The notes under the pieces: model-generated
Databases searched by the model: none
What the model saw: only the letters and a program-made list of their open reading frames with translations
Told to the model about the DNA's origin: nothing
Origin: Paraburkholderia fungorum
Lineage (GTDB): Bacteria > Pseudomonadota > Gammaproteobacteria > Burkholderiales > Burkholderiaceae
DNA: 64,000 bases
Reading direction: 5' to 3'
NCBI RefSeq assembly: GCF_003610895.1
Contig: NZ_MCAS01000027.1
Span: 1 to 64,000, forward strand
In this document: positions 17,319-26,343 of the stretch, piece by piece
Layout: each line of letters begins with the position of its first letter
Numbering within the stretch: the stretch's first letter is position 1
Program-made: the position numbers and the translations under genes

Positions 17319-17490
17319 GCGCGCGCAGGCGAGCGAGCGTTAGATGTTTTCCCTTAAGCAATGGCTCGGCTGCCGATCTGCGCTAACGGTCGAAAAACCG
17401 GCGTGACACGATGCTGCAAAACGATGGCCTCGCGGCCATGGATCAGACAGCAGCAGGACACCAACGAGACACAAACGAGAGACCCAGGAT

Positions 17491-18990
17491 ATGAGTAACG
17501 ATGCAACGGTTATCGTCAGCGACGCGGTTCGCGCGTTCGTGCAACGCGATTTCGGCCTGTTTATCGGCGGCGCGCAGCAACGCGCGCACTCGGAGCGTCG
17601 TCTGGACGTGTTCAATCCGGCGACCGGCGAACGTCTCGCGACAGTAGCGGATGCGGACGCAACCGACGTCGATCGCGCGGCGAGCAACGCGCGCGCCGCA
17701 TTCGATGCACGTGTGTGGAGCGGCTTGCGCCCGGCCGATCGCGAACGCATTCTGCTGCGCTTCGCTGAGCTGCTCGAAGCCAATGCGGAAGACCTCGCGC
17801 AACTCGAAACCCTGAATCAGGGTAAGTCGATCAACATCGCCCGTGCGGTGGAAGTGGGCGCGACGATCGAATATGTGCGCTACATGGCGGGCTGGGCGAC
17901 CAAGATTACCGGCGAAACGCTGGATGTATCGATTCCGTTTCCGCCCGGTACGCGCTATACGGCGTTCACGCGTAAGGAACCGATCGGGGTGGTGGCCGGC
18001 ATCGTGCCATGGAATTTCCCGCTGATGATTGCCGCGTGGAAGCTGGTGCCGGCGCTCGCGGCGGGTTGCACCATTGTGATCAAGCCGTCGCCCGAAACGC
18101 CTTTGACGGCGCTGCGGTTGGCCGAGCTGGCGCTGGAAGCCGGTGTTCCCGCAGGCGTGTTCAACGTCGTCACCGGGGGCCGCGAATGCGGCGCCGCGCT
18201 CGCGGCGCATCCGGGTATCAGCAAGATTTCATTCACCGGCTCGACGCCGACGGGCAAGCTGGTCGGCGCGGCCGCCGTGCAGAACATGACGCGCTTTTCG
18301 CTTGAGCTTGGCGGCAAGAATCCGGCGGTCATGCTCGCCGATATCGACGTCGAGCAGGCGATTCAGGGGGCGCTGGCCGGTGGTTTCTTCAACCAGGGGC
18401 AGGTGTGCGCCGCAGCCTCGCGCATCTACGTGCATCGCAGCAAGTACCGGCAAGTGGCCGAAGGTCTTGCCGATATTGCCGACGCCATGACACTCGGACC
18501 CGGTCTCGATCCGGCCGCGCAGATCAATCCGCTCGTCTCCGCGCTGCACCGCGACCGCGTGAATCAGCACATCGCGCGCGCCCAGGCGGCTGGTCTGACG
18601 TTTCTTGCCGGCGGCAAGCCGGTCGATCTGCCGGGCTATTACGTTCGCCCCACCGTGATCGCCGACGTGCCGCACGACGCAGCAATCGTGCGCGACGAAG
18701 TGTTCGGCCCTGTGCTCGCCATCGTTCCGTTCGACGATCCGCTCGAGGCGCTGCGTCTGGCCAACGACTCACCGTACGGGCTCGCCGCGAGTCTGTGGAG
18801 CAATGACCTGAAGACCGTGATGAACCTCGTGCCGCAAATCGAGGCCGGCACCGTGTGGGTCAATTGCCACGTGCCGCTCGACCCGGGCATGCCGTTCGGC
18901 GGCTTCAAACAGTCGGGCATCGGCCGCGAATTCGGCAAGTACGCGATCGAAGGCTTTACGGAAACCAAGTCCGTGTGCATCGCACATTGA
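17491..18990 (+). CDS. NAD-dependent aldehyde dehydrogenase (phenylacetaldehyde dehydrogenase-like)
   Basis: A 499-residue aldehyde dehydrogenase. N174 lies in IVPWNFPL, with FTGSTPTG at about 248-255, E272 in LELGGKNP and nucleophile C306 in NQGQVCAAAS, so it is catalytically complete. The N-terminal FGLFIGGAQ and PWNFPLMIAAWKL resemble FeaB/PadA-type enzymes that oxidise aryl-acetaldehydes to aryl-acetates, but other amine-derived aldehydes are possible. It is followed by a class III aminotransferase that would produce the aldehyde. Coupled to the hpa operon this gives a route from aryl-ethylamines to 3,4-dihydroxyphenylacetate (inference). Confidence 0.85.
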   Translation: MSNDATVIVSDAVRAFVQRDFGLFIGGAQQRAHSERRLDVFNPATGERLATVADADATDVDRAASNARAAFDARVWSGLRPADRERILLRFAELLEANAEDLAQLETLNQGKSINIARAVEVGATIEYVRYMAGWATKITGETLDVSIPFPPGTRYTAFTRKEPIGVVAGIVPWNFPLMIAAWKLVPALAAGCTIVIKPSPETPLTALRLAELALEAGVPAGVFNVVTGGRECGAALAAHPGISKISFTGSTPTGKLVGAAAVQNMTRFSLELGGKNPAVMLADIDVEQAIQGALAGGFFNQGQVCAAASRIYVHRSKYRQVAEGLADIADAMTLGPGLDPAAQINPLVSALHRDRVNQHIARAQAAGLTFLAGGKPVDLPGYYVRPTVIADVPHDAAIVRDEVFGPVLAIVPFDDPLEALRLANDSPYGLAASLWSNDLKTVMNLVPQIEAGTVWVNCHVPLDPGMPFGGFKQSGIGREFGKYAIEGFTETKSVCIAH

Positions 18991-19056
18991 GCATTGCCCA
19001 TTGAACCGGGCGCAGACACACGAACGTATCAACATACTGGACTTAATGGAGTAAGC

Positions 19057-20400
19057 ATGATGGGAACGAACGATTCCGCCTTCTGGCATCCGATGCAGCA
19101 CCCGGCCGAAATGCAGCAACGCGAGCCGATCCGTATTGTGCGTGGCGACGGCTGCTATGTGTTCGACGATCGCGGCAATAAGCTGGTCGACGGCGTGGCG
19201 GGTCTCTGGAACGTCAACGTCGGCCACAACCGGCGCGAAGTGAAGGACGCGATCGTGCGTCAGCTGGACGAGCTCGAATACTTCCAGCTCTTCGACGGTA
19301 TCTCGCATCCGCGCGCCGAGGAGTTGTCGAAAGTGCTGATCGAGATGCTCGAGCCGGAAGGCATGCGCCGCGTGATCTACAGTTCAGGCGGCTCGGATGC
19401 GGTGGAATCCGCATTGAAACTCGCGCGCCAGTACTGGAAGCTGAAAGGCGAGGCGGACCGCACCAAGTTCATTTCGCTGAAGCAGGGCTATCACGGCACG
19501 CATTTCGGCGGCGCGTCGGTGAACGGCAATACGGCGTTCCGCCGTAACTATGAGCCCAATCTGCCGGGTTGTTTTCATGTTGAAACGCCGTGGCTCTATC
19601 GCAATCCGTTCACGCAGGACCCGGCCGAGCTCGGCCGGATTTGCGCGGAGATGCTGGAGCGCGAGATCATTTTCCAGAGTCCCGACACGGTGGCCGCGTT
19701 CATCGCTGAACCGGTGCAGGGCGCGGGTGGCGTGATCGTGCCGCCAGAAAACTACTGGCCGCTGATTCGTGAGGTGTGCGACAAGTACGGCATTCTGCTG
19801 ATCGCGGACGAAATCGTCACGGGCTTTGGCCGGACCGGCAGCATGTTCGGCAGTCGCGGCTGGGGTGTGAAGCCCGACATCATGTGCTTTGCCAAGGGTA
19901 TTTCTTCCGGCTACATTCCGCTGGGCGCGACCGCGTTCAACGAGCGTATCGAGCAGGCCTTCATGAGCAACGCGAACTTCACAGGCGCGTTGATGCACGG
20001 GTACACCTATGCGGGACATCCGGTTGCGTGCGCAGCGGCGCTCGCCAACCTGAAGATCGTCAAGGACGAGAACCTGCCGGCCAACGCCGCACAGCAGGGC
20101 GCCCATCTGCTCGAAGCGCTGCGGCCGTTCACCGAGCGCTACGCGGCGGTGGGCGACGTGCGCGGCAAGGGCCTGATGGTGGCGCTCGACCTGGTGAAGT
20201 CGAAACAGACCCGCGAACCGATCGACCCCACCTCAGGCTATGCCAACGCGGTGGCCGAAGTGGCGCGCGCGCACGGCGCCCTGGTGCGGCCGGTCGGTAC
20301 GAAAATCATTCTGTCGCCGCCGCTGGTGGTCGAATCGGCGCAGCTCGACGCGCTGGTCGGCGCATTGGCTGCGGGTTTCGATAACGTGAAATTTGCATAA
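19057..20400 (+). CDS. Class III omega-aminotransferase
   Basis: A 447-residue PLP enzyme that moves a terminal amino group from an amine or omega-amino acid to an oxo-acid, leaving an aldehyde. SSGGSDAVESALKLARQYW and GYHGTHFGGASV are the PLP phosphate region. D251 in IADEIVTGFGRTG and K280 in MCFAKGISSGY are the pyridine-nitrogen and Schiff-base residues. GGAG five bases before the ATG at 19057 fixes the start. It follows the aldehyde dehydrogenase by 66 bases and is a natural supplier of its substrate. The exact amine is not deducible. Confidence 0.87.
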   Translation: MMGTNDSAFWHPMQHPAEMQQREPIRIVRGDGCYVFDDRGNKLVDGVAGLWNVNVGHNRREVKDAIVRQLDELEYFQLFDGISHPRAEELSKVLIEMLEPEGMRRVIYSSGGSDAVESALKLARQYWKLKGEADRTKFISLKQGYHGTHFGGASVNGNTAFRRNYEPNLPGCFHVETPWLYRNPFTQDPAELGRICAEMLEREIIFQSPDTVAAFIAEPVQGAGGVIVPPENYWPLIREVCDKYGILLIADEIVTGFGRTGSMFGSRGWGVKPDIMCFAKGISSGYIPLGATAFNERIEQAFMSNANFTGALMHGYTYAGHPVACAAALANLKIVKDENLPANAAQQGAHLLEALRPFTERYAAVGDVRGKGLMVALDLVKSKQTREPIDPTSGYANAVAEVARAHGALVRPVGTKIILSPPLVVESAQLDALVGALAAGFDNVKFA

Positions 20401-20666
20401 TTGACTTGGTCAAGTGTTGAGGCGCGCTGCAGAATGCACAGGTGCATTCCGGGTTGGGGCAGCGCGCGGTGAAATCGAATCCGCGGAAATGCCGCGGTTT
20501 GTCTGAATCGAACCGCATCCGCCAACCTGGCATAACATTGCTTCTTCATTTGCAGAAAGGAACACCGCGCGCCGCGGTGTTCGCCTGCATCCAGGTTGGC
20601 GCCCGCTATGACAGGCCGGGCCGTCATCGCATGAATGTAGCCTGTTCAGAGTAGGCGGGAGGGGAC

Positions 20667-21608
20667 ATGGACTTCCGGGTCAGCACGCTTGCTGACGTGC
20701 ACGATCATTCGCTGGCCGTGAGCGGCTGGGAGCAGGTCTATCGTCAGATGACGCCGGGCCGCTTCCAGAGCACGCTCGTGCAGGCGAGTTCGAACGACTT
20801 TCATTTCTTTCGCGAAACCACCAATCGCCGTGTGGCGCAGCATGGCGTCTCGCCGGCCGGTCTGGCTTCGATCGCCGTGCCGCTTTACGCACCGCTCGTC
20901 GGTACGTTTCAGGGGCGGCGCGTGGAGGGTTACGCGCTGCTGCTGCTCGGCGCGGGCGAGGAATTTCGTTTCTACACGCCGGAGTCGATGCACTATGCCG
21001 GCATCAGCGTCTGCGCCGACATGATGGACGAACTGCTGGGCGTGATGGTGGGCGAGCACGCCAGCCGTCAGGTGAAAGGCGGTGTGCTGGCGCTTTCCGA
21101 TGAACAGGGCGTCATGCTGCGCGAGCGGCTCGCACCGTTTCTCGACGCCGCGGAGCGCAACGCCGCCGCGTTTGCACATCCCGCCGCAACCAAGGTGTTC
21201 CGCGACGAAATGATCAGCGTCCTGCTCGGCCTGATCGAAAGCGCGTCGCAGGCGCCGCCGCGCGATCTCACGCACACCACGTATAGCGACATCGTGCGGC
21301 GCTGCGAACGCATTCTGCAAGACAACGCCGAGCAACCCATTACCGTGCTCGATCTGTGCCGCGCACTGCGCTGCAGTCGTAGAACCTTGCAAACCAGTTT
21401 CCAGCGCGTGGCCAACGTGACACCTGTCGAATACCTGCGTTCGATCCGGCTCAATGCCGTGCATCGGCTGCTGCGTATGACGAGTGCGGAAGAACTTCTG
21501 ATCGGCGATGCCGCTTGCCGCTGGGGCTTCACGCATCTCGGCTATTTTGCCCGTGAGTATCGTGACCTGTTCGGCGAATTGCCGTCGCAGACACAGCGCC
21601 TGAGCTAA
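20667..21608 (+). CDS. AraC-family transcriptional regulator
   Basis: A 313-residue activator with an N-terminal cupin-type region (about 1-190) and a C-terminal double helix-turn-helix (about 210-305: ALRCSRRTLQTSFQRVANVTPVEYL then DAACRWGFTHLGYFAREYRDLFG). The C-terminal part resembles EutR/FeaR-type regulators of amine catabolism. It lies between the aminotransferase and an APC permease, so an amine inducer is plausible. GGGAGGGG precedes the ATG at 20667. Confidence 0.82.
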   Translation: MDFRVSTLADVHDHSLAVSGWEQVYRQMTPGRFQSTLVQASSNDFHFFRETTNRRVAQHGVSPAGLASIAVPLYAPLVGTFQGRRVEGYALLLLGAGEEFRFYTPESMHYAGISVCADMMDELLGVMVGEHASRQVKGGVLALSDEQGVMLRERLAPFLDAAERNAAAFAHPAATKVFRDEMISVLLGLIESASQAPPRDLTHTTYSDIVRRCERILQDNAEQPITVLDLCRALRCSRRTLQTSFQRVANVTPVEYLRSIRLNAVHRLLRMTSAEELLIGDAACRWGFTHLGYFAREYRDLFGELPSQTQRLS

Positions 21609-21929
21609 GGCCCAACGCGCGCCCAACGCACGTTGCTTCGGCCGCGCGGGCGGGGGCGCCTGCAGGCCCAGGCTCCCGGTTCGATTTTCTGCCTGATTTT
21701 CACCCATGAACGGTTCCCGCTTGCGGGCGTGCCTGCACGCGTGCCGCCCGATCTTTCACGTCCCTGGTTCGGAGCATGAGCGACGCCGCATAGGCGTAAA
21801 CCCAGATTCGTGCTGCGTTGCCGATTTGTGCTCCCGCTCGGCATTTTTGGTTTTCTACAGTGCGTCAACACTTGCGCTGCGTCTGATTTCGTCGTGACGC
21901 GGACGAAGAAAAATCCAGGAGCCGAAACT
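21609..21929. other. 321-bp intergenic region before APC permease
   Basis: GC-rich at the left, less so at the right. It carries the Shine-Dalgarno CCAGGAG at its very end. I see no gene, no hairpin with a T-tract and no convincing repeat. An in-frame upstream extension of the permease lacks sequence typical of the family. Confidence 0.5.
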
Positions 21930-23378
21930 ATGAGCATCGTTGCTGAACCGTCACCGTCTACCGAGCTGCGCAAGGGGGCGTTGGGACTGGGCTTCATCAT
22001 CTTCTTCGTGATTTCGGCGGCCGGACCGCTGGTCGCGATCGCAGGAGGTTTTCCGATCGGCATCATGCTCGGCAACGGCGCGGGCACGCCGGCCTTGCTG
22101 ATCGCCACCGTAGTGATTCTGCTGATGTTTTCCGCCGGCTATACGGCCATGTCGCGGCACGTGACCAACGCTGGCGGCTTTTATGCATTCACGGCCCGGG
22201 GTCTCGGCGGCACCGCGGGCGGCGCGGCGGCATTGATCGCGCTGCTCGGCTACAACACGATGCAGATCGGCCTGTATGGCATGTTCGGCGCCGTGGTCTC
22301 GGACTTCCTGCACACCCACTTCAACCTCAATACGCCGTGGTGGATCTGCTCGCTCGCTGCGATGGCGAGCATCGGCGTGTTCGGCTACCGGCAAATCGAT
22401 CTGTCGGCGAAGGTGCTTTCGCTGCTGGTGTTCGGCGAATATATCGTTGTGCTGATCCTCGATCTGGCCATTCTGAAGAGCGGCGGCGATAGCGGCATCA
22501 ACGCGGCCTCGTTCACGCCGCACACCATCATGAGCGGCACGCCCGCGATCGGTTTTCTGTTCTGCTTCGCCAGCTTCATCGGTTTCGAGGCAACGACGAT
22601 CTATAGCGAAGAGGCGAAAGACCCGCAACGCACGGTGCCTCTCGCGACTTATATTTCAGTGCTGCTGATCGGCGTGTTCTATGCATTCTCCGCGTGGTGC
22701 ATGGTGATTGGCGCGGGCAGCGACAAGATCGTCAAGACGCTCACCGCGTTGAGCGATCCGACCACGTTCCTCTACACGCTCTCCGATCACTACGCCAACA
22801 AGACGCTGACCGCGGCGATGAGCGTGCTGTTCATCACGAGCGTGTACGCAGGCCTGCTGGCGTTTCACAACTCGGCGTCGCGCTACTTCTTCGCAACCGG
22901 CCGCGAGGGTTTGTTGCCGCAAGCGCTTGGCCGCACGCATCGTGTGCATTGCAGTCCGCATATCGGCTCGCTTGTGCAAACGGCGGTGGCGGCGCTCGTG
23001 GTGCTGGTGTTCATCGTCGCGCATGCCGATCCGGTGTTGACACTGTTCTCCTGGCTCACGAATGTGGCGACCCTTTGCATTATCGCGTTGATGGCGCTTT
23101 CTTCCGCCGCCGTGTTCGTGTTCTTCAAACGTATCGACCATGACGACGCGGGCGTGATGCGCGTGGCGGTGTTGCCGGTGCTGTCCGGGCTCGCGCTGGC
23201 GGTCGTACTGGTGCTCGCAATCGTGAATTTTCCGCTGCTGACCGGTGCGGGCGCCGGTGTGTCGTACGCGTTGACCGCGTTACTGCCGATTTTTGCGGTG
23301 CTTGGCGTACTTGCGGCGAAGAAACTCAGGCAACGCGACCGTGGCGCGTTCGAGCGGCTAGGGCGCTCAAGGTTGTAA
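21930..23378 (+). CDS. APC-family amino acid/amine permease
   Basis: A 482-residue inner-membrane permease with about twelve transmembrane segments. The first (LGFIIFFVISAAGPLVAIAGG) is the characteristic broken helix of the APC superfamily. FASFIGFEATTIYSEEAKDPQRTVP is the family consensus after helix 6. It is likely a proton-driven importer of an amine or amino acid, given the aminotransferase and AraC regulator upstream and the sulfatase downstream (about 73 bases). The ATG at 21930 follows CCAGGAGCC. Confidence 0.87.
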   Translation: MSIVAEPSPSTELRKGALGLGFIIFFVISAAGPLVAIAGGFPIGIMLGNGAGTPALLIATVVILLMFSAGYTAMSRHVTNAGGFYAFTARGLGGTAGGAAALIALLGYNTMQIGLYGMFGAVVSDFLHTHFNLNTPWWICSLAAMASIGVFGYRQIDLSAKVLSLLVFGEYIVVLILDLAILKSGGDSGINAASFTPHTIMSGTPAIGFLFCFASFIGFEATTIYSEEAKDPQRTVPLATYISVLLIGVFYAFSAWCMVIGAGSDKIVKTLTALSDPTTFLYTLSDHYANKTLTAAMSVLFITSVYAGLLAFHNSASRYFFATGREGLLPQALGRTHRVHCSPHIGSLVQTAVAALVVLVFIVAHADPVLTLFSWLTNVATLCIIALMALSSAAVFVFFKRIDHDDAGVMRVAVLPVLSGLALAVVLVLAIVNFPLLTGAGAGVSYALTALLPIFAVLGVLAAKKLRQRDRGAFERLGRSRL

Positions 23379-23451
23379 AGCGCTTCGTTAAGACCTCGCG
23401 ACGACGAGACTTGATTCGAGGTCAGGAAAACATCGTGGAAATGGAGATCAA

Positions 23452-25194
23452 ATGAGTTTTCGTACCATCCTTGCCGCAACCTTTGTAGGCGGCGTGTGTA
23501 CAGTCGCGATGCCGCTCGCGCAGGCGGCGAATGCCGCAGACGCGGCAAACGCGGCGGTATCTGCGTCCTCACCCGCAGCACCGGCCGCCAAACCCGGCGC
23601 GCGTCCCAATGTGCTGCTGATCGTGGCCGACGACGTCGGGCGCTCGGACCTCGGCGCATTCGGCAGCGAGATCGCCACACCGAATCTCGATGCGCTGGTC
23701 GCGCGCGGCCGCCTGCTCGACACGATGTATGTCGCGCCGACCTGTTCGCCAACCCGTTCGATGCTGCTCTCCGGCATGGACAATCACCTGGCCGGCGTGG
23801 GCAACATGGCGGAGATGATTACGCCGCATCTGACACCCGAAGAGGTCAACCACCCCGGCTACGAAGGTGGCTTGAATCAGCGGGTAGCGGCATTGCCGGA
23901 AATCATGAAAGACGCCGGCTACTGGACCGTGATGGCCGGCAAATGGCACCTGGGCGGCAGCGACGGCATGCGCCCTGACCAGCGTGGCTTCGATCGCTCC
24001 TATACGTTGATTAACGGCGGCGCGTCGCATTTCAGGCAGAAGGTGATGGCGATCACATCGGATGCGCCGGAACCGACTTATCGCGAGAACGGCAAGAAGG
24101 TCGAACTGCCTGCCGACTTCTATTCATCGCGAACCTATACCGACAAACTGATTGCCTACCTGCAGGATTCGCAGCGCGGCGGCAAGCCGTTCTTTGCGTA
24201 TGCGGCCTATACGGCGGCGCATTTGCCGCTGCAAGCCCCAGACGACGAATTGCAGAAAGTGCGCGGCCATTACGACGTTGGCTATGACGTGATCGCCCAG
24301 CGCCGGATCGACAAGATGAAGCGCCTCGGTCTCGTTCCGAACGATGCGAAGCCCGCGCCGCTGCCCGAAGGCACGAAGCCGTGGAGCGCCTTGAGCGCCG
24401 ACGAGAAGGCACGTTCAGCCCGTACGATGGAAGCCTACGCGGCGCTGGTGGCCGATCTCGACCGTAACGTCGGCCGCCTGATCGACTACCTGAAAGCGAG
24501 CGGCCAGTACGACAACACGCTGATCGTGTTCCTCTCGGACAACGGTCCGGAAGGCAACAAATGGGACGAGGACGCCGGCAACGACAAGTGGATCGCGCAA
24601 ACCTTCGACAACTCGCTCGACAACATCGGCCGCGCCAACTCGTTCGTGTTCGAGGGACCGGCGTGGGGGCAGGTGAGCGCACAACCGTTCCGGCTCTTCA
24701 AGGCGTACACCAATGAAGGCGGAATCCGTTCGCCGGCTTTTATTTCGTTCCCCGGACATATTCAGGCGGGCAAGAGCGAACAGGTGCTCACGGTCAAGGA
24801 TCTGACGCCGACCATTCTCGACTTCGCCGATATCCAGCAACCGGGCATCGAATTCCACGGCCACACTGTGCTGCCGATGCAGGGTATGTCGATGAAACCG
24901 TATCTGACCGGCGAGCGCAAACGCGTGCACGTGGAGGACTACGTGTACGGCATGGAGTTGATGGGGCGTAACGCGCTGCGCAAGGGCAACTGGAAGCTGG
25001 TCTATTCCTACGACAACGGTAAGGGCCACTGGCAACTATACGACCTCGCGCATGACCGCGCCGAACTGCACGATCTTTCCGCGAAGCGCCCCGAGATACT
25101 CGAACAGATGCTGACCGAGTGGGCGCAATACGTGCAGCAGAACAACGTCGTCGAGACGTGGCGCGATACGTCGTACCCGCGCATGGACTACTGA
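23452..25194 (+). CDS. Exported arylsulfatase (Cys-type, formylglycine)
   Basis: A 580-residue sulfatase that hydrolyses sulfate esters in the periplasm. It has a signal peptide (residues 1-26, ending AQA) and an alanine-rich linker. The alkaline-phosphatase-fold core starts with PNVLLIVADDVG (Ca-binding D60-D61) and the modification motif C98-S-P-T-R102, whose cysteine must become formylglycine. GKWHLGG and LSDNGPEGNKWD are further active-site blocks. It has the AtsA-like length of Pseudomonas arylsulfatase. The gene for the modifying enzyme starts 11 bases downstream. Confidence 0.92.
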   Translation: MSFRTILAATFVGGVCTVAMPLAQAANAADAANAAVSASSPAAPAAKPGARPNVLLIVADDVGRSDLGAFGSEIATPNLDALVARGRLLDTMYVAPTCSPTRSMLLSGMDNHLAGVGNMAEMITPHLTPEEVNHPGYEGGLNQRVAALPEIMKDAGYWTVMAGKWHLGGSDGMRPDQRGFDRSYTLINGGASHFRQKVMAITSDAPEPTYRENGKKVELPADFYSSRTYTDKLIAYLQDSQRGGKPFFAYAAYTAAHLPLQAPDDELQKVRGHYDVGYDVIAQRRIDKMKRLGLVPNDAKPAPLPEGTKPWSALSADEKARSARTMEAYAALVADLDRNVGRLIDYLKASGQYDNTLIVFLSDNGPEGNKWDEDAGNDKWIAQTFDNSLDNIGRANSFVFEGPAWGQVSAQPFRLFKAYTNEGGIRSPAFISFPGHIQAGKSEQVLTVKDLTPTILDFADIQQPGIEFHGHTVLPMQGMSMKPYLTGERKRVHVEDYVYGMELMGRNALRKGNWKLVYSYDNGKGHWQLYDLAHDRAELHDLSAKRPEILEQMLTEWAQYVQQNNVVETWRDTSYPRMDY

Positions 25195-25205
25195 GGAGCG
25201 AGGGC

Positions 25206-26285
25206 ATGAGCAGGCACATCCGGAACTCGATTGTGCGGTATGGCGCCGCGCTTGCGTGTGCCGTGCTGACCCAGGCGGCGCCGGCCGTCACGGTGGCAGC
25301 CGGTACCGCACCGCAAGCGGTGCCGCCGCTTGGCAGCCTGCAGGCGTGCAAGGCGTTCAACGGCGTGCCGCCGGCAGCGTCGGAGAACGATCAGGTCCGT
25401 GTGCCGGCCGGCAGCTTCGTGATGGGTTCAGACGGCGGCTATCCGGAAGAAGCGCCGGCTCGGCCGGTCAAAGTGGGCAGCTTCATGATCGATCGCTACG
25501 ACGTGACGAATGCGGAGTTTGCCCGCTTCGTTGCCGCGACCGGTTACAAGACGCTCGCCGAACGCGGACTCGATCCGAAACGCTATCCGTCGTTGCCTGC
25601 GGAGATGACGCGGCCCGGCTCGACGGTCTTTTTGCCGCCGAAGGACTTGCTGGTCGGCGCGATGCAGTGGTGGCATTTCGTGCCCGGCGCCGACTGGCGT
25701 CACCCCACCGGGCCTGGCAGTTCGATCGACGGGCTCGGCAATCATCCGGTCGTGCATATCGCCTATGAAGATGCGCTCGCCTACGCGAAATGGCGTGGCC
25801 GCGATCTGCCGACCGAAGCCGAGTACGAGTACGCGGCGCATGGCGGCACCTCGACCACCTATCCGTGGGGCGACACCTTCGCGATCCGCTCGAAGATGAT
25901 GGCCAACACCTGGCAGGGCGCCTTTCCGTTTCAGAACACCGCGAAAGACGGCTTCGTGTCGACTTCGCCGGTCGGCTGCTTTCCGGCCAACGGTTACGGG
26001 CTATATGACATGGTCGGCAACGTCTGGCAGTGGGTGAAGGACCCGTGGCAGCAGAACCACGCGCAACAGGCGAGCGAGCCGCCGCCGAACCCGAACGTCG
26101 ATCTCGAAGACGCGCTGGTGGCGAAGGCGCGCAGCACTGAGCTTGGCACCATCAAAGGCGGCTCGTTTCTCTGTTCACCGATCTATTGCAAACGCTACCG
26201 GCCGAGCGCGCGCCATGCGCAGGACGTGACGATGGGCACCAATCACATCGGTTTTCGTACGGTGCTGAGACTGCCTGGGTCGTAG
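25206..26285 (+). CDS. Exported formylglycine-generating enzyme
   Basis: A 359-residue FGE-sulfatase protein that oxidises the sulfatase cysteine to formylglycine with O2 and copper. FVMGSDGGYPEEAPARPVKV starts the domain, with the blocks LPTEAEYEYAA, YDMVGNVWQWV and the C-terminal GGSFLCSPIYCKRYRP. The redox cysteines C323 and C328 are both present, so it is a true FGE and not a lectin-like relative. The N-terminal 30 residues form a signal peptide, placing it in the periplasm with its substrate. Its ATG is 11 bases after the sulfatase stop, with GGAG before it. Confidence 0.9.
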   Translation: MSRHIRNSIVRYGAALACAVLTQAAPAVTVAAGTAPQAVPPLGSLQACKAFNGVPPAASENDQVRVPAGSFVMGSDGGYPEEAPARPVKVGSFMIDRYDVTNAEFARFVAATGYKTLAERGLDPKRYPSLPAEMTRPGSTVFLPPKDLLVGAMQWWHFVPGADWRHPTGPGSSIDGLGNHPVVHIAYEDALAYAKWRGRDLPTEAEYEYAAHGGTSTTYPWGDTFAIRSKMMANTWQGAFPFQNTAKDGFVSTSPVGCFPANGYGLYDMVGNVWQWVKDPWQQNHAQQASEPPPNPNVDLEDALVAKARSTELGTIKGGSFLCSPIYCKRYRPSARHAQDVTMGTNHIGFRTVLRLPGS

Positions 26286-26343
26286 ACGCGCCGGCTTTCA
26301 CGCCGTGCGCAAAACAATAATCATCCGGATTGGGAGAGTACTT

